A stretch of 64,000 bases of DNA from Heligmosomoides polygyrus polygyrus (Eukaryota; Nematoda; Chromadorea; Rhabditida; Heligmosomidae), in assembly GCA_947396885.1 (NCBI GenBank), contig OX377202.1, forward strand, positions 110,254,221-110,318,220, in the 5' to 3' direction. This document shows positions 51,624 to 62,089 of the stretch, in pieces; the first letter of the stretch is position 1, and each line of letters starts with the position of its first letter. Position numbers and translations under genes: made by a program. The notes under the pieces were generated by a model that had not been told where the DNA came from, made no database searches, and was given only the letters and a program-made list of their open reading frames with translations.

Positions 51624-52190
51624 AGAGACAAATCGCCAGCCTGAAGAGACAAATCGTCCGCCGTCTGCTACGTCGACAGACTCGGTTCCCGGTCGGAACG
51701 AAGGAACCTGATCGTGAACATCTGCGTTGACTATGAGATTTGGGAGAGGTAATGTGGAGGGCTGTGTATCAATATGCAGGTCTAAAGCTGAGGCAGTGAT
51801 TTTTCACTGCCATAAATATGTCGCCTCCATGGAAATGACTTGAGTGCTGTGGTTCCCTAGGCATGTTGAGGCGGGTAGCCTTGTAGAGCTCAATTAGTTT
51901 CTCTGTTCAAGTTGTGAGTGGAACGGTCTGGTTTCTTCACGGAGTGCAAAGTAGCAAACCTTGCATCCGCCAATTGCACTCACCCAGCATTTCCCGAATA
52001 GTACCCTTCCTGTTGCATTGCGTTACATTATACCAGAGTTCAACGTCTTGCCGGCCGCCAAACGTCTGGTTGGGGCTTCGCCCCAAACCCGGAGAATAGA
52101 ACACCCCGGACGTCTTCTTCTCCTCTTTAGCCCTTCTCTCATTCATTAAAAAACTGGTTTTACTATATAGAATGGTATAGCGGAATAGAG
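51624..52190. other. 3' flank of the cyclase gene, no feature recognised
   Basis: Presumably includes the 3' UTR. A second frame after the stop is open (to 51711) but lacks conservation signals. No transposon protein was seen. Confidence 0.4.
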
Positions 52191-52194
52191 CAAA

Positions 52195-52585
52195 ACAGGT
52201 CCATCACCTTCACTGGACCTCCCTCTACTGGTCCCCTGTTTACTGGTCACCCTATCCTACACCGATCCCGATTACTGGTGCCACCCTCACTGGTCCCCTT
52301 TTTATTCATCAACCCTTTTCCGGTCCCCCTTCACTGGACCCCCCTCCCTCCTTCACCGGTACACCCTTCACTGGACTGGACCACCCCCCCCCCCCCCCTC
52401 CTTCACTGGTCCCCATTACTGGTCCCTTCCTCACCGGTCCCATCTTCACTGGACCCCTCCCCCTCCTTCACCGGTCCCCTTCACTGGACTCCTCTCCCAT
52501 CCTTCACCGGTTCCCCTTCACTGGATCTCCCTCACCGGTCCCCCATTACTGGTCCCACCTTCACTGGTAACACGCCTGAATCTGG
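52195..52585. repeat. CT-rich minisatellite
   Basis: Imperfect tandem units of about 15-30 bp based on CACTGGACCCC, CACCGGTCCCC and ATTACTGGTCCC fill the region, with a C-run of about 14 at 52384-52398. The proline-rich 188-codon open frame across it is a by-product. Confidence 0.85.
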
Positions 52586-53139
52586 AAGGCCTTTCGCGGC
52601 ATCGGTGACACCTCTTCTCAACCTTAACGTCCTTTGCGCGACATTGGTGACATGTCGTCTGAACATGGACGCCTGTCGACAACTACAACAGTTGACAACT
52701 GGTGACAACTACAACCCCTCCACCCCCCCCTTCCCCATACTTCCTCCCAACACACTCCTTCAGCACTTCTGTGCAAACAGACACACCCACAAACACATGC
52801 ACTCACTCACCCACAGACAAACGACCGTTCTAGCTTATATATAGTAGGATACCTAGTGATGGCAAGAACTATATGCAACATGTTGTGAATGTATTTTTCG
52901 CGCATCCTCTATATTCTTCTGTGCATGTGTTGTTGACCTAACTCTCTCGTATAAAGTCTTATGAAGCTCATTCTTGGTTTTTATCTTTACCCGTGGGATT
53001 TCCGAGTTGTATTTGACACTTCGTTATCATGTATTAGAAACGACGAATACACGGCAATTTCTTTGGTAACAATTATTGAGTTCTGGTCTTGTTGCCAGCT
53101 ACTTCTGTCTATAACAAGAGAATGTACTTCGCTTCTTCA

Positions 53140-53290
53140 TAATCGTCATCATCATCATCATCTTCTTCTTCTTCTTGTTCTTCTTCTATTCCTTCATTAT
53201 CTGTCCCGCTTCATAGCTGGGTCTGCTTTTCTGATGCAAAGACGCCAACTATCCCAATCCAGTGCAAAGTGGACACCAGGGGTGCGCACA
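53140..53290 (-). mobile_element. RTE-type LINE 3' end
   Basis: The minus strand reads ALDWDSWRLCIRKADPAMKR before a stop, then a (GAA)n and (GAT)n microsatellite tail at 53145-53195. Only the last 30 or so residues of the ORF are left. Same family as 10822 and 29825. Confidence 0.65.
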
Positions 53291-53445
53291 GAGTTCTGGG
53301 CCTCATACTTTTTTCGAGTTATTAGTGTTAAATTTTCGTTACATTTCCGGTGAAATAATGGAAAAAGACGGCTTAACTCAATGAGCGTTAAGTGTTGTAA
53401 GTGCTCACTATCGCTTAACAATTTACTTAACTTTCTGAGGGTGAA

Positions 53446-53735
53446 AAGGATAAAGGAAAGGCAAAGGACGGCGTCACTCAATCCTTTTTGGGATGCGCCG
53501 CATTCTACTTCAATGGGGTATCGTGGAGGCGAATGCGTATTTGGCCATACAATGACGTGCGGTGGCAGCCGATGAACGAGTCAGCGCTTTATTCTTTGCA
53601 GACAAGTTTGGTTCTAACTCACCGACCCCGGAGGGATGAAATGCCTTGTTGACCTGGGCGGGGAATGCGAACCCGGAACATGGTATCGGGTGGTGACAGT
53701 CGGCACCTTCGACTCCGGCTCACGCGTCCATTAGA
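53446..53735 (-). repeat. tRNA-derived SINE, family B, copy 3
   Basis: Reverse-oriented copy with CGGGTTCGCATTCCCCGCCC (B box) and tail GGATAAAGGAAAGG on the plus strand at 53446. Diverged about 20 percent by eye from copy 2. Confidence 0.65.
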
Positions 53736-53918
53736 ACGGATTGTTTTTGCTTATTCTTACTATTTCAATAGTTTTTCAGGAGCAGTCCTGATGAGGAAAG
53801 TGAGTGTTACCGTACTAGTAAAGTCTAGTTGCAAGAGGAAAAGTGACAAATTTATTGAGGAAACGGAATTTATTGGAGCAAATGATTTATAAGTTAAGAA
53901 AAGAGAGGATCTGCTTTA

Positions 53919-54040
53919 GCCCTAGTTTATACTTGCGCTGCTGTGCGGCGCGGCACCACAATCGCAATAGATATCGATTTTTCGCGCCGCCCGGTCAATA
54001 TGTATGTCAACCATCGTGTAAACTAAGTATAAACTAGGGC
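53919..54040. mobile_element. 122 bp MITE with TTA duplication, PIF/Harbinger-like
   Basis: The ends GCCCTAGTTTATACTT and AAGTATAAACTAGGGC are perfect inverted repeats, flanked by TTA at 53916-53918 and 54041-54043. The last 22 bp (right end plus flank) is tandemly duplicated, ending at 54062. Same family as 51074-51209. Confidence 0.85.
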
Positions 54041-54109
54041 TTAGACAAGTATAAACTAGGGCTTAGACAAATGCCCTTTATTTTTCCTTTTATTTGTCTT
54101 TTGTCTATC

Positions 54110-54185
54110 CTTTTTTAAACGGTCCAGCTTACGTTGTCAGGTGTCCAGTTTGACGTGAAATTGTATAAAAGTAATGGCAAAATGC
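54110..54185. repeat. Partial dispersed repeat (reverse)
   Basis: Contains GTGTCCAGTTTGACGTGAAA, the reverse complement of the TTGGACA-rich motif of the 4225 and 25425 copies. Confidence 0.4.
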
Positions 54186-54980
54186 ATCTTCAGTACTACG
54201 TATAGTTAGCTACAGCTTTAATTTTGAAAATTTCTGCTTTCTGATTTCTATTTTATGGCAAATTCGGGTGCGCCCTTATAAACATGATTTTTTCTTGCTT
54301 CTTGCATGCTAGACCTCGCTATTCTAGCACAATCCTTGTGTGGAGGAGGGGCTCCGGTAGGAAAACGAAGTATTCTATCCTACCGCAGCTGAATCTCGAA
54401 AGTTTCGAAGCCTGCAGCTCCCGCTTCCATACCCTAGAATTTCCTCTTTTCTGTTTTCCGGGAAAATTTTCAAAATCTCCGCCCATCCCTGAGCCCGACC
54501 GTCTCCCTTCACCAAGTAAAGCCGATTTTGCGAACTTCGCTTGATGTGTTCGTAATGGAACTGGCCAGGAATGAGGTAGCTGAGAATAGGGTTCGTCCAA
54601 TCCCTGTCGATGTCGTCCGAACCGCCACTGATCTCTTGACCTGCCTGGCCTGGCCTGCCTTCATCGCTCGTCATCGATCCTTCTCATCTCGTGGTCAGTG
54701 TGGCGCCACTTCTCCCCTGAACTGTTCGTTTGTCGAAGGCTTTTGATGTATTCTCCATGTAGTCTCCTCCTTGCACGCCGTCTACCTACTGGCAACTGGC
54801 AAACTTCGATTCCCTTCATTTCAAGCCGTTCCTATCTGACTTTGCGCCCAATTCTTCCACTCCTGCGCGCTTCTTCTCCGAGAGGCTTAAAATTTGAATT
54901 CAACTTGCTGTATTCGATCCTGGTGTGATCTATTTATCGCGTATACGCTCTCAGCTTCGCTACTCTAAGATGTGACCAGC
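54186..54980. other. No feature recognised
   Basis: Overlapping open frames on both strands of up to 99 codons show no motif, signal peptide or splice-site pattern that I can support. Confidence 0.4.
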
Positions 54981-54984
54981 ATAG

Positions 54985-57050
54985 TGGGAAGCTTGCGGGG
55001 CGGGCAGGGCCGAGTTGGACGCTGGCGCGGCGCGGTATAAACGGACGCCTCGCGTCGCGCGGAATGGCGTTGGGCCTCGTGCATACTTCCCGTCGCCGCG
55101 ATGGAATCGCGGCGATGAGTTTTGCAGAGCGACGCGAAACAATCGCTCGTCGCATCGCCCATCGCTTTGCAAGGAAGTGCGACGGCGATCCGTCCAGGAC
55201 CACCGCTAAACACCACACGCTGCGCGAAAAAGTATGCCATGTCCGCGATGGTCTACGGAGAAAATGCCCGAATCTCACGGCGCGCGTTGCGTGCGGAGAA
55301 AATGCCCGCAACAAGGGGAGAAAATGCCCGCGACGGGGGGAGAAAATGCCCGGGTTGACGAGAAGAATCTATTGCACATTGTCATGCGGTGAATAGCAAA
55401 AGCGCCGTAATAAAGAAAACAACTTTAAGCGGTAGTCACCACATAGGAAACTAAGAAAACTTTGAAACTGTGGAAAAAACCGTACATTAGGGAGCCTTAG
55501 CTGGACGTATCGTTATTACTATACAATGGTCTATTTCCGCAACGTTTCATTCGTACCAAAGCTCTAATAAGAAGTTGATCGCAAAATTTCATGTTCGAAA
55601 AACACTCTATACTTCGAGAAGGTGGCTTAAAAGATTTTTGGCGAGGTGCTACACCGTAGGTTCTGGTCATTTTAATAACGTTTTTGGTAAAACCTATGTT
55701 GCAACTAACCATTCAGATATTTAAATCCTTTATTCAAATATATGGAAATATCAGAAAAACAGCAACAAAGCAAATCAAAATAGAAATTCTATACCGAGAA
55801 AAACTTTAATAAAAAAGGGCACAACAAGTATTTACGATACCAACGATACCAATCAGATGAAAATCACTTAAGAAGCAATGAATGTTGAAATATCTATGTT
55901 CCAATCCTGTTTTAGTAAAGAAGGAAATGATTTATCAAAAATGAAGACTTCATCAGAAAGACTCAGTAAAACCTCGGAAAACCTAAAAAACAATTTGTAA
56001 ATGAATTCCCGAATAAGTTTTGCCATTTTTTCATTTTCTACTTCTCATAACTTTGAAGTGCATGTACCTTACGTTTCACTCCATGTGGCGTTCCTATGGC
56101 TCAAAAACAAACTCAAAAATTGAGTTGGCCTACAGTTGTGCAGCTCAATTCTTCGAAAAGTAATTCTAAGTTACCAGGTTCTGTTGATGTGCTTGTTTTC
56201 TAGTTTTACATGATAGAAATTGAAATCTGGGCGAAAACGCTTCTCTCGCTCCTTTCTGTGTTTTCAAGTGTTCTTTTCACATAAAGCACCGTTGGCACTA
56301 ATTTAACCGTTGAGCATGGCTGTTATAACGAGAATCGTTCCTCATATTCTCCAAGGCTTCTCTATCACGGTAAGCCATCAAGTCTGCTAGGGAATCCAAA
56401 AGATGGTGCCACAGTTCAACTGCCACGCCCACGATTTTTCATGCCCTTTACTCGACGGCATGAGAAAAATACCGTATCCCTGTCCACGTGATTACCATGT
56501 GTTTTGATGTAGTGGTTGCTGTAGTGGGCCCTATCGAAAACCGTTCAGTGGCCGCAGATATTTTCTCCCATAGTCGCGGGCATTTTCTCCGCTGGTCGCG
56601 GGCATTTTCTCCCCTGGTTGCGGGCATTTTCTCGCACCGAAACAGATGCGGCGCGGTTCGGGCATTTTCTCTCGTAATCGTCCGCAATGGGAGCGGGAAG
56701 CCATCGCGCATGCCGATCGCCACTGTTGCGGCGACCGCGGCGAAAATTCCTTTGGATATTCAACCGTGTGCGGCGGAATGGCCATGAAGTGTGCGCCGCG
56801 ATGGCATGCGGCGATGGAAGTATGCCCCCGGCCTTGGGCGAAAGTCGCATCGGTTGCCAGAATTGAAGAAATGCGAGTACAAGATTAGGACCTTAGGCTA
56901 CGGTTTGCAGCATCAAATAGGGGTGTAACTCCCTTTCCGCGCCTAGCAGCCGATGCGACTCCGAAATCATTCTCGGCGGCAGGGCGTTCGTTTATACCAT
57001 GCCGCGCCACCGTCTCAACCCCGCTCTGCCCTGCCTCGAATGCTTCCTTC
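54985..57050. mobile_element. GC-rich inverted-repeat element split by a foldback-like insertion
   Basis: The left arm (about 54985-55249) and right arm (56689-57050) are inverted copies. Examples are GGCGCGGCGCGGTATAAACG against CGTTTATACCATGCCGCGCC, and GTGCATACTTCCCGTCGCCG against CGGCGATGGAAGTATGCCCC. Without the 55250-56679 insertion it would be about 630 bp. No protein; non-autonomous. Confidence 0.7.
55250..56679. mobile_element. Foldback-like DNA element, copy 2 (1,430 bp)
   Basis: Same orientation and interior as 40291-41681. Starts GGTCTACGGAGAAAATGCCC and ends GGGCATTTTCTCTCGTAATC. Flanking 9-mers GTCCGCGAT (55241-55249) and GTCCGCAAT (56680-56688) differ at one base. It has only about 3 tandem units per arm, against 4-5 and about 9 in copy 1. 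An extra segment of about 180 bp after the left array (55345-55525) is absent from copy 1. Inserted in the inverted-repeat element above. Confidence 0.85.
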
Positions 57051-57494
57051 ACTTATTAACTCTATGACTTTGAGTTGTCGCCTGTTTTGGAAGGATTTGA
57101 GCTATAATCAGTAATTAAGCTGCAAAGGGAAAAACCCCAGAGCATGACGTGTTCAGTTGCTTCTAAGGTCCCGCGCATGCTCCAAATACGACTTTATGTG
57201 CTAATTGAACAGCGGACCATCCTATTTTGCCTGAAGCTGCTTCTTCTGTTTCACTAAGCTCGTCTACTGCAGCTTGTAGGAGACATCGTCATCTTCACCT
57301 TGTTAATTCTAGCTTTTTACTCCATTAGCTCAGATCGAAAGTCTCCGCCGTTCGCGACTTCCAATTTCCAATTTCGAAATAGTCTTCATTCTTCCATCAG
57401 ATCGTGGTCGTTAAAAGTATTGTATTGTGTTTACTACGACGTGTACGGCGAACCAGAAGCAGTAGCAGAAACTAATTAGTTGTATCTAAAAGTA

Positions 57495-57780
57495 TTTAGG
57501 ATAAGGGACGAAGCTAATCGAATCTTTTGTGGGATGCGCCACGCATTCTACTATTTCTACGGGATTTCGCGGAAAATTTTGAATCCGCATTTGGCCTGTT
57601 GAAAGAAATACGGCGACGAGCCGATGAAGAGGATACTGTTGTATCCTTTTCAGACAAGTCTGACACCAGTTAGTCAACCGCTGAGGACTGGAAGGCTTGA
57701 CTTCCCGGGAGACCCCATTTAAGGACAACGGTTAACCCCAGTCGTACGAGCAAGCCGGCGCCTCCTCCGTCTGCGTCACC
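57495..57780 (-). repeat. tRNA-derived SINE, family B, copy 4 (diverged)
   Basis: Reverse orientation. GGATGCGCCACGCATTCTAC and TTTGGCCTGTTG (diverged from TTGGCCATAC) and GACAAGTCTGACACCAG identify it. Several indels make it the oldest copy here. Confidence 0.55.
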
Positions 57781-58293
57781 ACACGTCCCTAAAAGCAGTT
57801 AGGAGACTAATAAGGAGATCTGTGGACTGAGCTGTGAAAAGAATGGGATCTCTGGGCGGTTCCAAGGTGCCAGGTGAGGGGAAGATCAGCCAACTAGAAC
57901 CGATTTGATGCCGTTGGTTAAGTGTGCGGTCAACGTGCGGCTTCGACTGTCTGATGCTTGAGTCCCTTGCACCTCTCCGGGGAAAACTCTTACGCAGTAC
58001 TGACGGCTAAGTGCGAGAGTGAGTGGCTGTAGTCGCATTGCTACTGACCCTAATGGCGCTTGGAAGAGGGGTTCTAGCCTGCTACTGTGCATCAGAAATA
58101 AAAGAAGTCCTACTGCTTCCAAACTCGCTCCTCAATTTTCTCAAAAATGGCCGATGAATGAAGCCATCCACACTTGTCTGAAGTAACGTGACTTTGTTGA
58201 TAGTCGGCAATCACCTGTAGGTTTTCCGATTTCTTCTTGTGGAAGCCATGCCGTCTCGTCCGCTTCCCTGCATATTTCTTTGGTAATACGCTC
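57781..58293. other. No feature recognised
   Basis: Contains AATAAA at about 58089 and no motif-bearing open frame. Confidence 0.3.
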
Positions 58294-58407
58294 ATGCGAT
58301 CTCTGCTAAGATTGCTCTACTCCCTGGCGTCCGTGGTTCTGTTATATGTTGATGCTCAGCAAATGCCTTGGCCGAATTCCCCTAGAACTTCTGCGAGAAG
58401 ACAAGTA
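58294..58407 (+). CDS. Possible first exon of a secreted protein
   Basis: From ATG the frame reads MRSLLRLLYSLASVVLLYVD then AQQMPWPNSPRTSARRQ, followed by the donor GTACGT. The first 21 residues look like a signal peptide with cleavage near VDA-QQ. No matching downstream exon could be identified, and the surroundings are repetitive, so this may be chance. Confidence 0.3.
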
Positions 58408-58489
58408 CGTTTCTGTGGTTTTTCTTAAGGTTCTTGGACTTTTTCACCTTCATTTCTCATTAAGAATGAGCTCTTTGACTTGAGCAGTC

Positions 58490-58815
58490 ATACAATTCTG
58501 GGGAGGAGGGGGCTAGCAATCCAAAACGCCAGAATTGCCAAGATCAGAAACGCTGCCGCTTGGGGCCAAGTCGTCGAAAATTAGGTGTACCGCCGCGTAA
58601 TGCGCTTCGCAGACAGCCGTTGTACATGAGCCGTCATAGACTGGTTTCTACGGGGTGTGGAGAGAACACCAGGACAGCCACCAGCGCATTGGTTGGACTT
58701 CTTCGTGAAAGCCCTGAACGACTGATATGACGCTCTTCGTGTCCCTCGAGCGAGGAGGATCCATTGGAGCACTCTGGCACGCGACAGGGGCGAATGGAGA
58801 CGCTGCTGACACTCA
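58490..58815 (+). pseudogene. RTE LINE relic, second family
   Basis: The plus strand reads NARIAKIRNAAAWGQVVEN, stop, VYRRVMRFADSRCT, then [18 protein letters not shown], stop, [20 protein letters not shown] and GEWRRC. This is the same C-terminal region as 49480-50245, broken by stops. Confidence 0.75.
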
Positions 58816-58849
58816 GATTGACATCACACTTGATTGAAAAAAATAACGT

Positions 58850-58985
58850 GGTAGCCGTGTATATACTTGTGTGCCTTTCGAGGCGTTTATGGTGGGTCTT
58901 TTATTTCCAGATGGCCTTAGACTTCGATGCGCTTGTCTTATTCAGAGGGCTGAAGGTGGAGCAGGTGTTCGACATGTAAGCTGCC
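58850..58985. repeat. Dispersed repeat shared with 63440-63560
   Basis: The plus strand VPFEAFMVGLLFPDGLRLRC matches the minus-strand VPFEVLMVDLLFPDDLALLR at 63560-63440. The matching DNA is CCTTTCGAGG...TTATGGTGG. The element type is unknown. Confidence 0.45.
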
Positions 58986-59339
58986 CCACCAAACGCCATC
59001 GCCATTCTAGCGGGGAAAAATCGTCAAAAAATACAAATATTTTTCGTAAAAATCTAAAAAAAATAAAGGTTTTTCGTTAAAAGATAAAATCGATAAAATT
59101 GTTAATCGTTAAAAAATTAAAAAATTTTCGTAAAAGAAGTACCACCAGGAGCCCCCATTCGAAGAGAGATAATCTCCCGTTTGATCCTTGCCTTCACAAC
59201 TCCATCCTTTGGTTCGGGCGAATGGGACTTACTAGGCAAGGCCGTTTGAGCATGCGCCCCCTTCATTCTATAGCTCGAATTTTGGAGCAAAAGGCAGAAA
59301 AGTCACTATCTATTGGCAGAGGCTCTTGGAGGTGGTAAT

Positions 59340-59600
59340 TCTAGGATTTCTTATGAATTTTAAGAATGCTTCGAGCGCCGTTCTTGCTGAAATTTCCGTT
59401 TCTAACAGTAAATTTTCGCTTAACGTGGAAACCGTTACCGTTGTGCACATCAGCTGTGTGCTCAGGTGTTCGGGTGTTTCCACGCTGTTTACTACCCAGG
59501 TGTTCCTTCACTCGAATGGAAGCTTTTCCTCGTTTCACCTAAATATTTCTTTGGGCGCAAAAATGATACACGCATAAGAGACAACTCAAACAAAAACTTG
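59340..59600 (-). pseudogene. Penelope-like element GIY-YIG relic
   Basis: The minus strand reads SIRVKEHLGSKQRGNTRTPE then HTADVHNGNGFHVKRKFTVR, which aligns with [20 protein letters not shown]...[15 protein letters not shown] of the 11345 element. The YVGET core upstream is decayed. Confidence 0.6.
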
Positions 59601-59820
59601 AACAAAGTCGCACCACACCTTTCCGTATTATTAGGTTGTTGTTATATACTATTTTAAAGGACAGACTTCAGACTACCTCCTAACAACAACTGAGCGTCAT
59701 TAGTAAAAACAGATTGCTAAAAAATTAGGTGGGAAGCGGACAATCAAAGAGAGCATTATTGGCACATTTTATTGATTTTTCCGAAAAGGCAACAATTTGG
59801 TGCGAGCTCGAAGAAATTTG

Positions 59821-61071
59821 TTAGGTTGTCCGGAAAGTTCTCAGCGTTTTGATTGCTTCTCTTTGAACTACCACTACTTTCTTAAATCTTATCGGATTTA
59901 GTCGCGATAAACACCGTTCGAATCAGCACACTTTCGCCAACGGGCCACTTATTCCATCATCGAAAATATTAGGTGGTCGAGATTCGACAAAATCCGCGAA
60001 AGCTGTTTTGGCTTGGTGTTGATTGGTGAAGGTTTTAACATGGGAGAGTTCTGAAATTGTTTGAAAAGATGGTGGTCGGTTGGTGAGAGGTCTGGACAAC
60101 ATGGCGGGTGGGGCAGAACTTCAACCCTTCATTCGTTCATTTTTCGAATTGGATTTGTGAAACGTGTGGGCGGGCGTTATCGTGCAAAACAATCGGGCCT
60201 CTTCTGTTGACCAATGCTGGCTGAAGTTGACGCAATTTTCGGTGCACTTCGTCGATTTCCTTCCAGTAGGACACTGCTGTGATCGTTTGGCCTGGTGCCA
60301 AAAGTTGTAATGGATCATACCAGTCGCCGACCACCACACAGTGACCATTACCTTTTTGGGTGGAGATTCGCCTTTGGAGAATGCTTAGGGGATTCGTTGG
60401 CGTTCACCGCTGTCGGTAGCGTTTCCTGTTATCATACAGAATCCACTTCTCATTACAAGTGGGGTCAGTTTTGTTACATAGGAGTTGAGAAGAACAAATC
60501 TTGAAACGTGACAATTTTTGCCCCTCCCTCAACTCGTGGGGAACCCACTTTTCGAGCTTTTCCACCTTCTCAAGGCGCCTCGAAGCATCCGAGACAGCAG
60601 TTTCACCGACGTCTGGCTCTTCCGTGATCCCGAGAACTGTTTAGGATGGTTCAGCTCTCAGCAATTCTTCAAACTCGTCGTATAAGATTGCTGTAGATAT
60701 CGCCCGCTGCGGGATCATCTTCGAGGCTGAAATCTCCGGCCCGAAATTCACTGAACTACTGGTGCACAGTGCTTTCTGCTACACTATTATGCCCCACACT
60801 TGATTGATTTGACGAGCTCACTCGGCTGCGGATTGTCCCAATTCGAAGTTGAGATAGAATATCCTTCGGAATTGCTCCTTCGACAAAATTCAATAAGCCG
60901 TTCAAGAACAGAAATATAAAACAACGTTAAACATAATTTATTTAGTCAGATAGAGCGAAAAATTCTGAAGAGAAAATAGCAATAATGCGCAATGCAAGTC
61001 GAGATTTTATTTAATAATAGACGAATGAATAATAGTAACACAATAAGCTGAGAAATTTCTGGACAACCTAA
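59821..61071 (-). mobile_element. Degenerate mariner element with recognisable ends
   Basis: Ends begin TTAGGTTGTCCGGAAAGTTC (59821) and, on the other strand at 61071, TTAGGTTGTCCAGAAATTTC. TA follows on the right; the left flank is TG. The transposase is full of stops. A third mariner family in the window, clearly older than the 47603 copy. Confidence 0.8.
60120..60890 (-). pseudogene. Mariner transposase remnant
   Basis: Contains MVTVWWSATGMIHYNFW, then in the next frame LLAPGQTITAVSYWKEIDEV and [20 protein letters not shown] (second Asp). The N-terminal half up to about 60890 is recognisable only by scattered words. Not functional. Confidence 0.75.
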
Positions 61072-62060
61072 TACAATCACATTTGCAACATGCATTAACT
61101 GTATTATCCAGGCTTGTGTAGAAATTATCATCAGTTACTGTATCTACCGAGAAGAAAGTTGAGTTCCGCAAAAGCGGTAAGTTAAGAAACCTGGGATCTA
61201 TCCTATTCCGGAGAGAGCCACATAATTAAAAAATAGGTAACAAAATGGTTTGACACTTACCGAGTGGCTCCTAGAAGACGAGATGGAACCTAAGAGAAAT
61301 CAAAAACGAACAAACACGCGAAACAAAAAAAAAATAATCGCCGCGGCTTACAACCGTCTCGGCGGGCAAAGAGCGACGGAATAGAGGTATGCCGCGTGGT
61401 GACATGTTATAACCAGGATCTAACATGGTGAGAAGGGCGCATGAAGCCGCATGCCGCGTGCTGACCGCCGCCTGACATGTTATAACTAGGATCTAACATG
61501 GTGTGGAGGGCACACAACTTTGACGGCTAACAACCGCAACAAATGTAATTTTTCATCCTTTTCTTTGTGAGTTTTCCTTGTTTAGGGTCCTGTGTTGTTC
61601 TGTAGGAGTCGCTCGGTAAGTGTTAAGTGAATTTGTTACATATAATACTTTTTAGTTATGTGGTCTCCCCGGACTAGGATAGATCCGAAATCTGTTCTTA
61701 GTCTTGTCCTTGCGAACGATAAACGCAGTTTTAGCCTTTCTCTCACTGATCTCATAAGTTTCCGTCCAAGAATTCCTCTGGATCGTTGGTCAACCGTTTG
61801 GTAAAAATTTTCAGCGTCATTGTACGATCTGCTCTTTTTCGGCAGCTTTTTAGTGAGAGGAGAAACTACCAAGAAGGGCTGACGTCCGTCCCTTAGCGCA
61901 CAAGTAAAGGTTTCCAACTGAGTGTTTAGCGTAAAGTGTCAGCGTAAGCCAAGTTCGGAAGACATCATGTTTCGCGTCACCTCTGCTCATCCAATTAGCA
62001 TAGAGCGCCGCGTCGTTTGATTTCGAACGTCCTCGCAGACATACGCAGGTGAAGAAAAAC
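61072..62060. other. No gene recognised; local tandem duplication
   Basis: A 31 bp phrase beginning TGACATGTTATAACC occurs at about 61400 and again at about 61473 with one mismatch, marking a roughly 74 bp duplication. A minus-strand open frame of 93 codons at 61636-61917 has no recognised motif. Confidence 0.4.
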
Positions 62061-62089
62061 CCCAAGAATCACTGCGAATACCTTCGGGC

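Noticed and set aside
52278..52844. 188-codon proline-rich open frame
   Set aside because: Lies across the CT-rich minisatellite; any frame is open and there is no conserved content.
58906..58980. Apparent exon after TATTTCCAG downstream of the signal-peptide exon
   Set aside because: The sequence is a dispersed repeat also present at 63440-63560 in inverse orientation.
61636..61917. 93-codon minus-strand open frame rich in Arg and Lys
   Set aside because: No start context, motif or splice support; could be chance or an unknown repeat.
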